DNA of 33,637 bases, from NCBI RefSeq assembly GCF_009695605.1, contig NZ_VUNQ01000041.1, forward strand, positions 1 through 33,637, read 5' to 3'. The translations under genes were made by a program, and so were the position numbers. The notes under the pieces were generated by a model. The model searched no databases. It was not told where the DNA came from and saw only the letters and a program-made list of their open reading frames with translations. This DNA comes from Tissierella pigra (GTDB lineage Bacteria > Bacillota > Clostridia > Tissierellales > Tissierellaceae). Position 1 is the stretch's first letter. Each line of letters begins with the position of its first letter. Shown in pieces: positions 1 through 6,889 of the stretch.

Positions 1-2
1 TG

Positions 3-116
3 GTGTTCATTACGAGTACAGAAAATAGTCTAACAATCTTAGGCTTTATTGGCATGCTCAAGATTCCTGGGCTGCCTTTTTTTTATTTAATAGGAAAAGT
101 AGGACTTTCCTATTAA
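3..116 (+). other. possible cut-off coding tail at the left edge
   Basis: One plus-strand frame is open from the window edge to a TAA at 114-116 (37 codons, hydrophobic, including GMLKIPGLPFF). A second frame ends earlier at a TAG at 26-28 with a plausible tail (GVHYEYRK). Either could be the end of a gene that starts outside the window. The longer frame runs into the hairpin at 78-125, which argues against it. I do not recognise the product and cannot choose between the frames. Confidence 0.15.
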
Positions 117-125
117 ATAAAAAAA
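78..125. repeat. 20-bp inverted repeat (hairpin)
   Basis: Arms 78-97 and 106-125 are perfect reverse complements around an 8-base loop. The stem is almost all A and T with T and A runs at its ends. It sits just past the terminator of the PPIase gene and may act as a backup or opposing terminator for a gene arriving from the left. Confidence 0.6.
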
Positions 126-146
126 GAGAGATTAAAATCTCTCTTT
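119..146 (-). terminator. intrinsic terminator of the PPIase gene
   Basis: An 11-bp stem (123-133 paired with 136-146, core GAGAGATT) is followed in the minus direction by a T run, the complement of the A run at 119-125. It lies 8 bases past the PPIase stop codon. Confidence 0.8.
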
Positions 147-153
147 AAAATCT

Positions 154-903
154 CTACATATTATTTTTTACTTCATATTTTTGTTTTAGTTCATTTGTCT
201 TATTTATATAAGCTTGTTGCTGTTTTGTACCTAAAACCTGTTGAGTTACTTGATCTTTTATTTCATCAAAGGAACTCAATCCTTCCGCATTTTTATTTAT
301 TAACTTGATTATATGATAACCGAATTGTGTTTTTACTGGTTCTGAAATACTATCTACTTCCATATTAAAAGCAGCATCTTCAAATTCAGGAACCATTTGA
401 CCTCTTCCAAATTCTCCTAAATTGCCACCTTGTGCCTTAGAAGGACAAGTTGAATAGTTCTTTGCAGCATCTTCAAAAGACATACCGTTCTCTATTTCTT
501 TTATTATCTCTTTTGCTTTTTCTTCCTCTTCCACTAAGATATGACTAGCAACTACAGTTTCAGGTTTTTTAAAGTTTTCTTTATTTTCATTATAAAATTC
601 TAAGGCTTCACCTTCTGTTACTGATATGCCAGATAATAGCTGATTTAACGCGTATTGTTTTAATAATCCTTCTTTAACTCTTTCTAATTCTTTTATGAAA
701 TTTTCGTCTGAGTCCAATTTACTTTCTTTTGCATCTAAGTACATTACTTCTTGATTTATTAATTCATCTACTACTCTTTTCATACCTTCTGGTGATTGAA
801 ATTGCATTGCCATTTGAGGTCCTAAATCATTAAGGAATTTAAGTACAGTATCCTCAGTTATTTCTTTTTCATTTACTACTGCAAGAACTTTTTTTTCGCT
901 CAT
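154..903 (-). CDS. cytosolic parvulin-type peptidylprolyl isomerase
   Basis: Predicted foldase of 249 residues that catalyses cis-trans isomerisation of prolyl bonds. Residues about 1-110 form a SurA/PrsA-like helical arm. Residues about 115-205 are a PpiC (rotamase) domain with the typical pieces ASHILV, QGGNLGEFGRGQMVPEFEDAAF and FGYHIIKL. Unlike PrsA there is no signal peptide or lipobox, so it should act in the cytoplasm, as in the short PpiC proteins common in Clostridia. The ATG at 903 is preceded by an AAAGGAGA ribosome site. It is monocistronic, with its own promoter/operator-like sequence at 941-975 and a terminator at 119-146. The domain assignment is strong; the client proteins are unknown. 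Confidence 0.9.
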   Translation of the reverse strand: MSEKKVLAVVNEKEITEDTVLKFLNDLGPQMAMQFQSPEGMKRVVDELINQEVMYLDAKESKLDSDENFIKELERVKEGLLKQYALNQLLSGISVTEGEALEFYNENKENFKKPETVVASHILVEEEEKAKEIIKEIENGMSFEDAAKNYSTCPSKAQGGNLGEFGRGQMVPEFEDAAFNMEVDSISEPVKTQFGYHIIKLINKNAEGLSSFDEIKDQVTQQVLGTKQQQAYINKTNELKQKYEVKNNM

Positions 904-940
904 AATCTATTCTCCTTTTGTCTATTTTAAAAATACCATC

Positions 941-975
941 TTACTAAAGGTAACATATAGTTTTTTTGTTGTCAA
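941..975 (-). promoter_or_regulatory. PPIase promoter with overlapping inverted repeat
   Basis: On the minus strand TTGACA (970-975) is followed by 17 bases and TACCTT (947-952), which keeps the essential first, second and last bases of a -10 box. The -10 lies in an inverted repeat TTAC-N5-GTAA (941-953). That arrangement resembles operators of small winged-helix repressors, but no such regulator is adjacent. Confidence 0.45.
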
Positions 976-983
976 CACAGAAA

Positions 984-1010
984 ACCCCTTAAAGATAATC
1001 TTTAAGGGGT
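984..1010 (-). terminator. terminator of the cold-shock gene
   Basis: A GC-rich 13-bp stem (ACCCCTTAAAGAT paired with its complement, 984-996 and 998-1010) is followed on the minus strand by TTTT. It lies 16 bases beyond the stop codon of the cold-shock gene. Confidence 0.85.
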
Positions 1011-1026
1011 ATAGGTATCCGTTTTA

Positions 1027-1224
1027 CTAGATAATAGTTATATTCTCAGCTTGTAATCCTTTAGCGCCTTCTACAACGTTGAATTCAACTTCTTGGCCTT
1101 CTTCTAAAGTTTTGAAACCATCTTTGTTGATTTGTGAGAAGTGAGCGAATACATCGTTTCCTTCTTCAGTAGTAATAAATCCAAATCCTTTTTCTGCGTT
1201 AAACCATTTTACTGTACCTTTCAT
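1027..1224 (-). CDS. csp: cold-shock protein (CspA/CspB family)
   Basis: A 65-residue single cold-shock domain that binds single-stranded RNA and DNA and acts as an RNA chaperone. It begins MKGTVKWFN and carries both nucleic-acid-binding motifs, RNP1 (KGFGFI, residues 13-18) and RNP2 (DVFAHF, residues 24-29). It is of normal length for the family. A strong CGGAGGT ribosome site lies 6-7 bases before the ATG. The gene has an AT-rich leader of up to 240 bases upstream, as cold-shock genes often do, and a strong terminator at 984-1010. The assignment is secure; which csp paralogue it is cannot be told from the window. Confidence 0.97.
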   Translation of the reverse strand: MKGTVKWFNAEKGFGFITTEEGNDVFAHFSQINKDGFKTLEEGQEVEFNVVEGAKGLQAENITII

Positions 1225-1369
1225 TGCATATACCTCCGAAATTTTATTTCTTTAATTCTTTTGTAAAAATACTAACAATAAAATTTCTTTACTATATGCA
1301 GATAAAATATGCTACCTATAGAAATTATTGTGTATCGATTATTTACTTCCGAATTAAAGCTACAACCTA

Positions 1370-1398
1370 ATATTACCATACTATAACTTAGATTGCAA
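1370..1398 (-). promoter_or_regulatory. possible csp promoter and long leader
   Basis: TTGCAA (1393-1398) and TAATAT (1370-1375) on the minus strand are 17 bases apart. Each matches the sigma-A consensus at four of six positions. If used, it would give a 5' leader of roughly 135 bases, in keeping with thermosensitive leaders of csp mRNAs. The rest of 1225-1465 is AT-rich with no gene seen. Confidence 0.3.
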
Positions 1399-1465
1399 CT
1401 ATATTTATATGATTTTTTATTGAAATTTATTCATATTTTTAAAATTTTATAAATTTTATTTTATT

Positions 1466-1903
1466 TTACTTTTGTGACTTACTAAAATTAACGATTTCTC
1501 TTTCATACTTAGAACTCATAATTGGAGAAGATATTATATAATCAGCAGATGATTTATTATTTGCAACTGGGATATCATATAATACTGCTATTCTCAAAAG
1601 TGCTTTTACGTCAGGATCATGAGGCTGGGCTTCCAACGGATCCCAGAAAAAAATCATCATATCAATATCTCCCTCAACAATACGTGAACCTATTTGTTGA
1701 TCTCCTCCAAGGGGACCAGATCTAAATCCTCTAACTTCTAATCCAGTACTTTCACTTATTCTCTTTGCTGTTGTTCCAGTTCCACATAAAAAGTGTTCTG
1801 ACAATTTATCTTTATTTTCTTTTACCCAATTTATTAAATCCTCTTTTTTATTATCATGGGCAATAAGAGCAATGTTTTTTCGTATATTCATTTCTACTTT
1901 CAA
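1466..1903 (-). CDS. mgsA: methylglyoxal synthase
   Basis: Converts dihydroxyacetone phosphate to methylglyoxal and phosphate, a bypass of lower glycolysis used when phosphate is short or sugar phosphates build up. The 145 residues align with E. coli MgsA throughout. Seen here are the AHD motif with His16, the phosphate-binding GTGTT (41-45), [11 protein letters not shown] with the catalytic Asp68, and FFWDPL followed by PHDPD with His95 and Asp98. The reading starts at TTG (1903), with AAGGAGG 7 bases upstream. An in-frame ATG at 1891 is about 19 bases from that site and is less likely. It is divergent from the gene at 2121. No clear terminator was found. Confidence 0.96.
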   Translation of the reverse strand: MKVEMNIRKNIALIAHDNKKEDLINWVKENKDKLSEHFLCGTGTTAKRISESTGLEVRGFRSGPLGGDQQIGSRIVEGDIDMMIFFWDPLEAQPHDPDVKALLRIAVLYDIPVANNKSSADYIISSPIMSSKYEREIVNFSKSQK

Positions 1904-2120
1904 ACTTATTTCCTCCTTAATTCAATTCTTCAATTAATAATTATTTTAGCTTACTTTATTTATTTTATCATTAAATTGGGTAAAATTATATAGAATAAAG
2001 TTAGAATCTTGTTTAAATTATAACAAAACTTTATTTTCAGAGCTTTTAATGTTATCATATTGATGTAAATAGTTGAGTTAAGTTCATTAATTAAATTTAA
2101 TAGATAAAGGAGAGTTTTAA

Positions 2121-2618
2121 ATGAATTCAATGATTCAAAAATATGTAAGTCAAGGATTTATGACTGAAGCTGAAGGTAATTATATTGATGAGGCTATTCA
2201 AAGGAAAGAATCTGTTATAGTATCTGGTCATAGATCAGCTGGGATAAGACCTTTAATGGCAGCCTTAATGGCTGTAGCAAAAAGTAATTTTAATTCTGTT
2301 CAGGTAAAAGGATTCGAGGATTTAAACAATGATGTAGAGTATTATCTAATACCTGGATTAGATAATTTGGATTTTGAAAAATTAATTGCTGAAGCCATGT
2401 CAAAACCAAATACATCCTTTGTAACTTTAAAAGAACCAGAGCATCCTTATTCTCTTCTAAAACTACTTCGACAAGTTTATAAAGAAACTGGAGATACTTC
2501 TAAGGTATATCATATGCTGGAATGTTCTAAAATTGATAATGTTCCAAAGCTAACTAAGGTTACAAAAATGAGTTTAGATGAAAATGGTAAGATAATAAAA
2601 GTAGATTTTGGAGGATAA
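2121..2618 (+). CDS. secretion-ATPase-like protein with a degenerate P-loop
   Basis: I do not recognise a named family for this 165-residue protein. Its order of elements echoes the core of CpaF/VirB11 secretion ATPases. A helix and strand (EAIQRKESVIVSG) lead into a P-loop-like GHRSAGIR (36-43) where the Walker A GK[ST] is replaced by GIR. Then comes a negatively charged strand, and SKPNTSFVTLKEPEHPYSLL about where those ATPases carry the Walker B strand. It is much shorter than a full ATPase and should not hydrolyse ATP. An AAAGGAGAG ribosome site supports the ATG. It stands alone and ends at a shared terminator (2631-2675). The relationship to secretion ATPases is inference. Confidence 0.75.
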   Translation: MNSMIQKYVSQGFMTEAEGNYIDEAIQRKESVIVSGHRSAGIRPLMAALMAVAKSNFNSVQVKGFEDLNNDVEYYLIPGLDNLDFEKLIAEAMSKPNTSFVTLKEPEHPYSLLKLLRQVYKETGDTSKVYHMLECSKIDNVPKLTKVTKMSLDENGKIIKVDFGG

Positions 2619-2630
2619 TTGATTTAATAA

Positions 2631-2675
2631 AAAAGTCCGATTTTTGAGGTATAACTTCAAAAATCGGACTTTTTT
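2631..2675. terminator. bidirectional terminator between convergent genes
   Basis: Arms AAAAGTCCGATTTTTGA (2631-2647) and its reverse complement (2657-2673) flank a 9-base loop, with A and T runs outside. The hairpin serves the plus gene at 2121 and, reading leftward, the thioesterase gene, whose stop codon overlaps it. Confidence 0.9.
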
Positions 2676-3423
2676 ATTTTATCTCTATCCATCTAGTCAT
2701 CCCTAATGCATGAATTTCATTTGTATCAATATCCATAATCTTATGAATAAAATCTTTCTCATGGTTTTTCTCATTTAATATATTAATTCCTGCCAATATT
2801 GTGTTTCCATATACTGCTTCTTTTTTATATAATAATTCAAATTCACTTAATTGACAATTTTCATAAATATCTTCAGGAATAGTTTCCAATACCCATGAAA
2901 GATATTTAGTATTATTTACATGGTTATTATAATCAATATCAGATTTTCTCACATGAAAATCTAGAGTATCTTTTATATCTATTGTTTTTTTAAAATCATA
3001 GAAATCCTCAAAATTTATCTCTTCAACAAGATTAACTTTTTCAAATAATATAGTAGGAATTCTTACGGGTTTCTTTTTATTCATATCAATAAATATCCAT
3101 ACAGTAGAAGCCCTTCCTATTTCATTATTTTCCTCATCATATATTTTAAATTCTCTATTGGCATAAAATCTATCCATTTTTGATGTCCAGGTTTCTATAA
3201 TTATTTTTTCTTTTACCTTTGGATACCTAAGAACTTTAACCTTCCATCTATTTAACATCCATGCACAATTTAGTTCCTTAATATCTTCAGAATTAAATCC
3301 CAAATAATCAGTATGTTCTCCTGATGTTTCACCTAGATATTCTAGTAAAGATACTTGTCTTAACCTTCCATTCTTATCTGATTCATAATAGGGTATTTCG
3401 AAATGCTTTCTATATTTCTTCAT
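2674..3423 (-). CDS. acyl-ACP thioesterase (double hot-dog fold)
   Basis: Predicted to hydrolyse acyl-ACP to free fatty acid and ACP, ending or trimming fatty acid synthesis. The 249 residues match the bacterial FatA-like family. The first hot-dog half (about 5-135) holds the WMLNRWKVKV strand and the TSKMDRFYANREF segment. The second half (about 150-249) holds DIDYNNHVNNTKYLSW, with the Asp/Asn/His arrangement of plant and bacterial acyl-ACP thioesterases. It has no signal peptide and should be cytosolic. It lies just downstream of the MATE pump gene, with a hairpin between them, so it is probably expressed separately. Family assignment is firm; acyl-chain preference is unknown. Confidence 0.88.
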   Translation of the reverse strand: MKKYRKHFEIPYYESDKNGRLRQVSLLEYLGETSGEHTDYLGFNSEDIKELNCAWMLNRWKVKVLRYPKVKEKIIIETWTSKMDRFYANREFKIYDEENNEIGRASTVWIFIDMNKKKPVRIPTILFEKVNLVEEINFEDFYDFKKTIDIKDTLDFHVRKSDIDYNNHVNNTKYLSWVLETIPEDIYENCQLSEFELLYKKEAVYGNTILAGINILNEKNHEKDFIHKIMDIDTNEIHALGMTRWIEIK

Positions 3424-3464
3424 AAATAATCAACTCCTTTTATAAATTTGTAATGGTTACAATA

Positions 3465-3487
3465 AAAACTAGCATTAAGCTAGTTTT
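3465..3487 (-). terminator. terminator of the MATE gene
   Basis: A 9-bp stem AAAACTAGC (3465-3473) pairs with 3479-3487 and has T residues following on the minus strand. It overlaps the last bases of the MATE reading frame. Confidence 0.65.
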
Positions 3488-4838
3488 ATGTAATATTTTT
3501 AATCCATCTTTTTGACTTTATTCTTGGTAAACCTATAATTGCCTTAACTATTTCTTCAAAGGACACTAAAATGAATACCATGTAAACAGGCATTTTAAAT
3601 AATAATACACCCATAAACGCTAAAGGCACACCGATAAGCCATACTGCTCCCATTTCAAGATACATAGAGAAATTAGTATCTCCTCCACCCCTAAGAACTC
3701 CTACAATTAAGGTTGCATTAAAGGTTCTAATGAAATAAAACATACCACCAATCATTATTAATTTTTTAGACAAATCATATACATCAGCATCTAAATTTCT
3801 AAATAATTTCAATGTTAAATCTGGAGTTAAGACTAAGATTCCTCCCAATACTAATCCAGCTACTGTAGACATAGCTAAAAATTGAATTGCATAGTCATAG
3901 GATTCATCCTCGTCTCCTGCACCAATTTTATTACCTACCATAATAGTGCAAGCATTAGCTAGTCCCCTTACTAATACAAAAAATACATTTTGAATAGTAC
4001 TTGAAACTTGAACTGCTGCTGTAGCTTCTTCTCCAATTCTTGCATAGGCTACTGAATACATAACTTGTCCCAATGCCCAAAATGCTTCATTTACTATTAC
4101 AGGAGATATAGTTATTAAATATCTCTTAACAAAATCCTTTGTCCATGTGGTTAATTCACTTAATTTAGCGGCTAGAGGTTCTATATCTTTATATACAAAA
4201 TAAAGTATAAGTAAAATTTCAACTATCCTAGCAATTAATGTTCCATAGGCAGCACCTTTTACACCTAATACTGGAAAACCAAATTTACCGAAAATAAGTA
4301 AATAGTTAAAAATAGTATTTGTTATAAAAGAAACTCCAGCTACTATCATAGGCATATTAGGGCGTCCTATACTTCTAGATGCTATACTATATGCAAAAGA
4401 TACTCCCGTTATTATGTAAGATAAAGATACTATCCTAAGATAATCACTTCCTAATTTAACTACCATAGGTTCTTTTATGAAAAACCTCATTACTGTTTCA
4501 GGAAAAAATAATGCTATTATTGTAAAGAACAAACCTGCAATAGCACTTAGAGTAATGGATAATCCTAATACTTTTTTAATATTTTCTGTATCTTTTTTAC
4601 CCCAATATTGAGAAATAAAAATAGATGTTCCACTGTTGATTCCAAAAATAATCAGGGAATAAAAAAAGAATAGCTGATTAGCTAAACCTACTGCTGCTAT
4701 ACTTGATTTGCCAAGTTCTGATATCATCAATGTATCTACCATATTTAAGGACGAAGTTATTAGATTTTGTAATGCAATTGGAATTGCAATTATCAACATA
4801 TCCTTTAAAAATCTTTTATTCTGCCAAAATTTTATCAT
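3486..4838 (-). CDS. MATE-family multidrug/sodium antiporter
   Basis: A 450-residue membrane protein of the multidrug and toxic compound extrusion family, which exports cationic compounds in exchange for Na+ or H+. It has about twelve hydrophobic segments in two similar halves. The first half shows the family opening IAIPIALQNLITSSLNMVDTLMI and the GINSGTSIFISQYWG segment; the second half begins near ISPVIVNEAFWALGQVMYS. Length is normal. An AATTGGAGGT ribosome site precedes the ATG. The substrate cannot be read from sequence. An inverted repeat over the -10 box (4881-4897) suggests ligand-responsive repression. Confidence 0.92.
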   Translation of the reverse strand: MIKFWQNKRFLKDMLIIAIPIALQNLITSSLNMVDTLMISELGKSSIAAVGLANQLFFFYSLIIFGINSGTSIFISQYWGKKDTENIKKVLGLSITLSAIAGLFFTIIALFFPETVMRFFIKEPMVVKLGSDYLRIVSLSYIITGVSFAYSIASRSIGRPNMPMIVAGVSFITNTIFNYLLIFGKFGFPVLGVKGAAYGTLIARIVEILLILYFVYKDIEPLAAKLSELTTWTKDFVKRYLITISPVIVNEAFWALGQVMYSVAYARIGEEATAAVQVSSTIQNVFFVLVRGLANACTIMVGNKIGAGDEDESYDYAIQFLAMSTVAGLVLGGILVLTPDLTLKLFRNLDADVYDLSKKLIMIGGMFYFIRTFNATLIVGVLRGGGDTNFSMYLEMGAVWLIGVPLAFMGVLLFKMPVYMVFILVSFEEIVKAIIGLPRIKSKRWIKNIT

Positions 4839-4880
4839 TTATTACCTCCAATTTATGCTTTAAATATAAAAGAACTATCC

Positions 4881-4897
4881 ATTGTACATTATACAAT
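4881..4897 (-). promoter_or_regulatory. MATE promoter -10 inside an inverted repeat
   Basis: ATTGTA (4881-4886) and TACAAT (4892-4897) form a perfect inverted repeat with a 5-base centre. On the minus strand it contains a consensus TATAAT (4888-4893) about 45 bases upstream of the MATE start. No good -35 was found. The layout is typical of a repressor operator, with the regulator not in the neighbourhood. Confidence 0.5.
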
Positions 4898-4945
4898 ATT
4901 TAAACAGAATTTTGTATAATTTATTTAAAATACCTCTTAATAAAT

Positions 4946-4969
4946 ATAAGGATGCCAAAGCATCCTTAT
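4946..4969 (-). terminator. hairpin after the small unknown gene
   Basis: ATAAGGATGC (4946-4955) pairs with GCATCCTTAT (4960-4969). It lies 3 bases beyond the stop of the gene at 4973-5248. The T tract on the minus strand is short, so termination strength is uncertain. Confidence 0.6.
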
Positions 4970-4972
4970 ATT

Positions 4973-5248
4973 TTAATGTATTCCATATGTTGTGTGGTCA
5001 TTTCCTAAATAGTCAATATTTGCATAAATCCTTACTATATTGCTATTATCATCGTGTTGGATTTGAATATTAGTTGCTCTACCATCATCTCCTCTTCTTT
5101 CTAAATGACGATTTATAATTTCTTCAGCAATCTTTTCATTATATTGATTATTATATAATTTGTTATAATCTTCAGCTGTCATCTCTAGCACTGATTTATG
5201 AAGTCCATCTTTTACAATTCGTCTTTCACTAATATTGTTAAATAACAT
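4973..5248 (-). CDS. small protein of unknown function
   Basis: A 91-residue soluble protein that I do not recognise. It is acidic to neutral, with a helical first half (EDYNKLYNNQYNEKIAEEII), a charged stretch HLERRGDDG and a likely beta-hairpin (IQIQHDDNSNIVRIYANIDYL). It has no signal peptide, membrane segment or cysteine. A textbook AAAGGAGG ribosome site 8 bases before the ATG and a hairpin just after the stop support a real gene. It lies between the NSS transporter and the MATE pump, all on the minus strand, with no sign of a shared function. Confidence 0.7.
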   Translation of the reverse strand: MLFNNISERRIVKDGLHKSVLEMTAEDYNKLYNNQYNEKIAEEIINRHLERRGDDGRATNIQIQHDDNSNIVRIYANIDYLGNDHTTYGIH

Positions 5249-5370
5249 AATTTATCCTCCTTTAGATTATTATAAATCTAGTTTTAACTCCACTTAATAA
5301 TATCTTCTCTCTAAAGAAGTTTTTTATGTTAGTTTTATAATATTTTTAAATTTTCTTCACTAATACTAAT

Positions 5371-6738
5371 TTAATTACCTAACCATCTATCTAGGAATCC
5401 TAATGAACTGAGAAGTACTATGAATATTGCAACTGGTGCTACATATTTTATTAATACTATCCAAAGTTTTTCAAGCTTGAATTTTACATTTGGACTTTTC
5501 TTTACTTCTTTTATAGCTTCATCAACACCCCATACATATCCTAAAAATATAGCCATTAGTAAGCCACCAATAGGCATTAATACATTAGAAGTAATAAAAT
5601 CCAAGGCATCAAATATTCCTAAATTTAATATAGGAATATTAAAATCTGATAAAACACCCATAGATAGAGAAGCAAAAATTCCTATTACAAACATAATAGA
5701 TGAAACTATAGTAACAGATTTATTTCTTGACCATTTAAGCTGATCTATACAGTAAGCTGTTGATACCTCCAGCAGAGAAATCGCTGAAGTAATAGCTGCA
5801 AAAAATACTAAAATAAAGAAAATTACACCAAATACTGCTCCAAAAGGCATAGCTTCAAATACTGCTGGTAAAGTTACAAACATAAGTCCAGGTCCTTGAC
5901 TAGGTTCAAACCCAAAAGCAAATACTGCAGGCAGAACAGCAAACCCTGCTAATAACGCTACTGCTGTATCTAACCCAGGTATTATTAAGGCATTTTTCTC
6001 TAAGTCTTCATCACCCTTTAGATAACTACCATAGGTAATTAAAGCTCCCATACCTAAACTTAAAGAAAAAAAGACCTGCCCTAAAGCATCTACAAGAACC
6101 CTTCCATTAAATTTACTAAAATCAGGCTTTAAATAATAAGCAAGTCCTTGAGAAGCACCTTTAAGAGTAACTGATCTTATGGCAACTATTATAAGCATGA
6201 TAAAAAGTGCAGGCATCATAATTTTGCTTGCCTTTTCTATTCCACCAGATATTCCCTTAAATACTATTGCTACAGTTAATATCATAAATATTCCATGATA
6301 AATTAGAGGCTCTATTGGAGCACCTATAAATCCATTAAAATATGCTGCCTTATCGACACCAATTCCTCCCATTAAGGTAGCTATGATATATTTTATTACC
6401 CATCCACCTACAACACTATAATAAGATAAAATTAAAAATGCAGTTACAATTCCAATCGAACCTAAAAATCCCCAATTTTTATTAAGTTTTTTATATGCCC
6501 CATAAGGATCTAATTGTGTCTTTCTACCAATTATCATTTCACCTAACATCATAGTAAATCCAATCAATATAACCATTAGTAAATATGTTACAACAAACAC
6601 AGCACCACCATTTTTTCCTGCCAGATATGGGAATTTCCATAGATTCCCTAAACCTACAGCCGAACCTGCTGCTGCCATAATAAAGCCAAAACTTGAACCC
6701 CAAGATTCTCTTTCTTGAACTTTACTTTTATCTTCCAT
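5371..6738 (-). CDS. sodium-dependent transporter of the NSS (SNF) family
   Basis: Predicted Na+-coupled symporter for an amino acid or similar solute, of the LeuT/TnaT fold. The 455 residues form about 11-12 membrane helices. The first helix holds the family Na+/substrate signature GSAVGLGNLWKFPYLAGKNGG (around residues 26-46). Further landmarks are GGWVIKYI in helix 3, the helix 6 region around LGQVFFSLSLGMGALITYGSY, and a helix 8-like stretch near AAITSAISLLEVS. A TAAGGAGGT ribosome site precedes the ATG, and a good promoter lies at 6787-6815. It appears monocistronic. Many clostridial homologues import aromatic or branched amino acids; the substrate here is not determined. Confidence 0.94.
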   Translation of the reverse strand: MEDKSKVQERESWGSSFGFIMAAAGSAVGLGNLWKFPYLAGKNGGAVFVVTYLLMVILIGFTMMLGEMIIGRKTQLDPYGAYKKLNKNWGFLGSIGIVTAFLILSYYSVVGGWVIKYIIATLMGGIGVDKAAYFNGFIGAPIEPLIYHGIFMILTVAIVFKGISGGIEKASKIMMPALFIMLIIVAIRSVTLKGASQGLAYYLKPDFSKFNGRVLVDALGQVFFSLSLGMGALITYGSYLKGDEDLEKNALIIPGLDTAVALLAGFAVLPAVFAFGFEPSQGPGLMFVTLPAVFEAMPFGAVFGVIFFILVFFAAITSAISLLEVSTAYCIDQLKWSRNKSVTIVSSIMFVIGIFASLSMGVLSDFNIPILNLGIFDALDFITSNVLMPIGGLLMAIFLGYVWGVDEAIKEVKKSPNVKFKLEKLWIVLIKYVAPVAIFIVLLSSLGFLDRWLGN

Positions 6739-6786
6739 AATATACCTCCTTACAACTTTTTTATATTATATTGATGAGTTTAATTG

Positions 6787-6815
6787 ATTATACTATGTTT
6801 AGGCAATAAAGTAAA
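6787..6815 (-). promoter_or_regulatory. promoter of the NSS transporter gene
   Basis: Minus strand TTTACT (6810-6815), a 17-base spacer, and consensus TATAAT (6787-6792), about 50 bases before the start codon. The same pair of boxes recurs at 32575-32603. Confidence 0.55.
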
Positions 6816-6848
6816 CAAATATTTAGACTATTCTGTAAGTTTATTTTG

Positions 6849-6865
6849 TATCAAAGTTTTTGATA
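6849..6865 (-). terminator. weak hairpin after the kinase gene
   Basis: TATCAAA (6849-6855) and TTTGATA (6859-6865) form a 7-bp AT-rich stem 25 bases past the kinase stop codon. There is no proper T tract, so this is at best a weak terminator. Confidence 0.3.
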
Positions 6866-6889
6866 TAATTACCATCAATAAAATTTATG

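Noticed and set aside
4882-5073. 63-residue plus-strand frame between MATE and the small unknown gene
   Set aside because: It has no ribosome site, runs through the terminator hairpin at 4946-4969 and is antisense to the gene at 4973.
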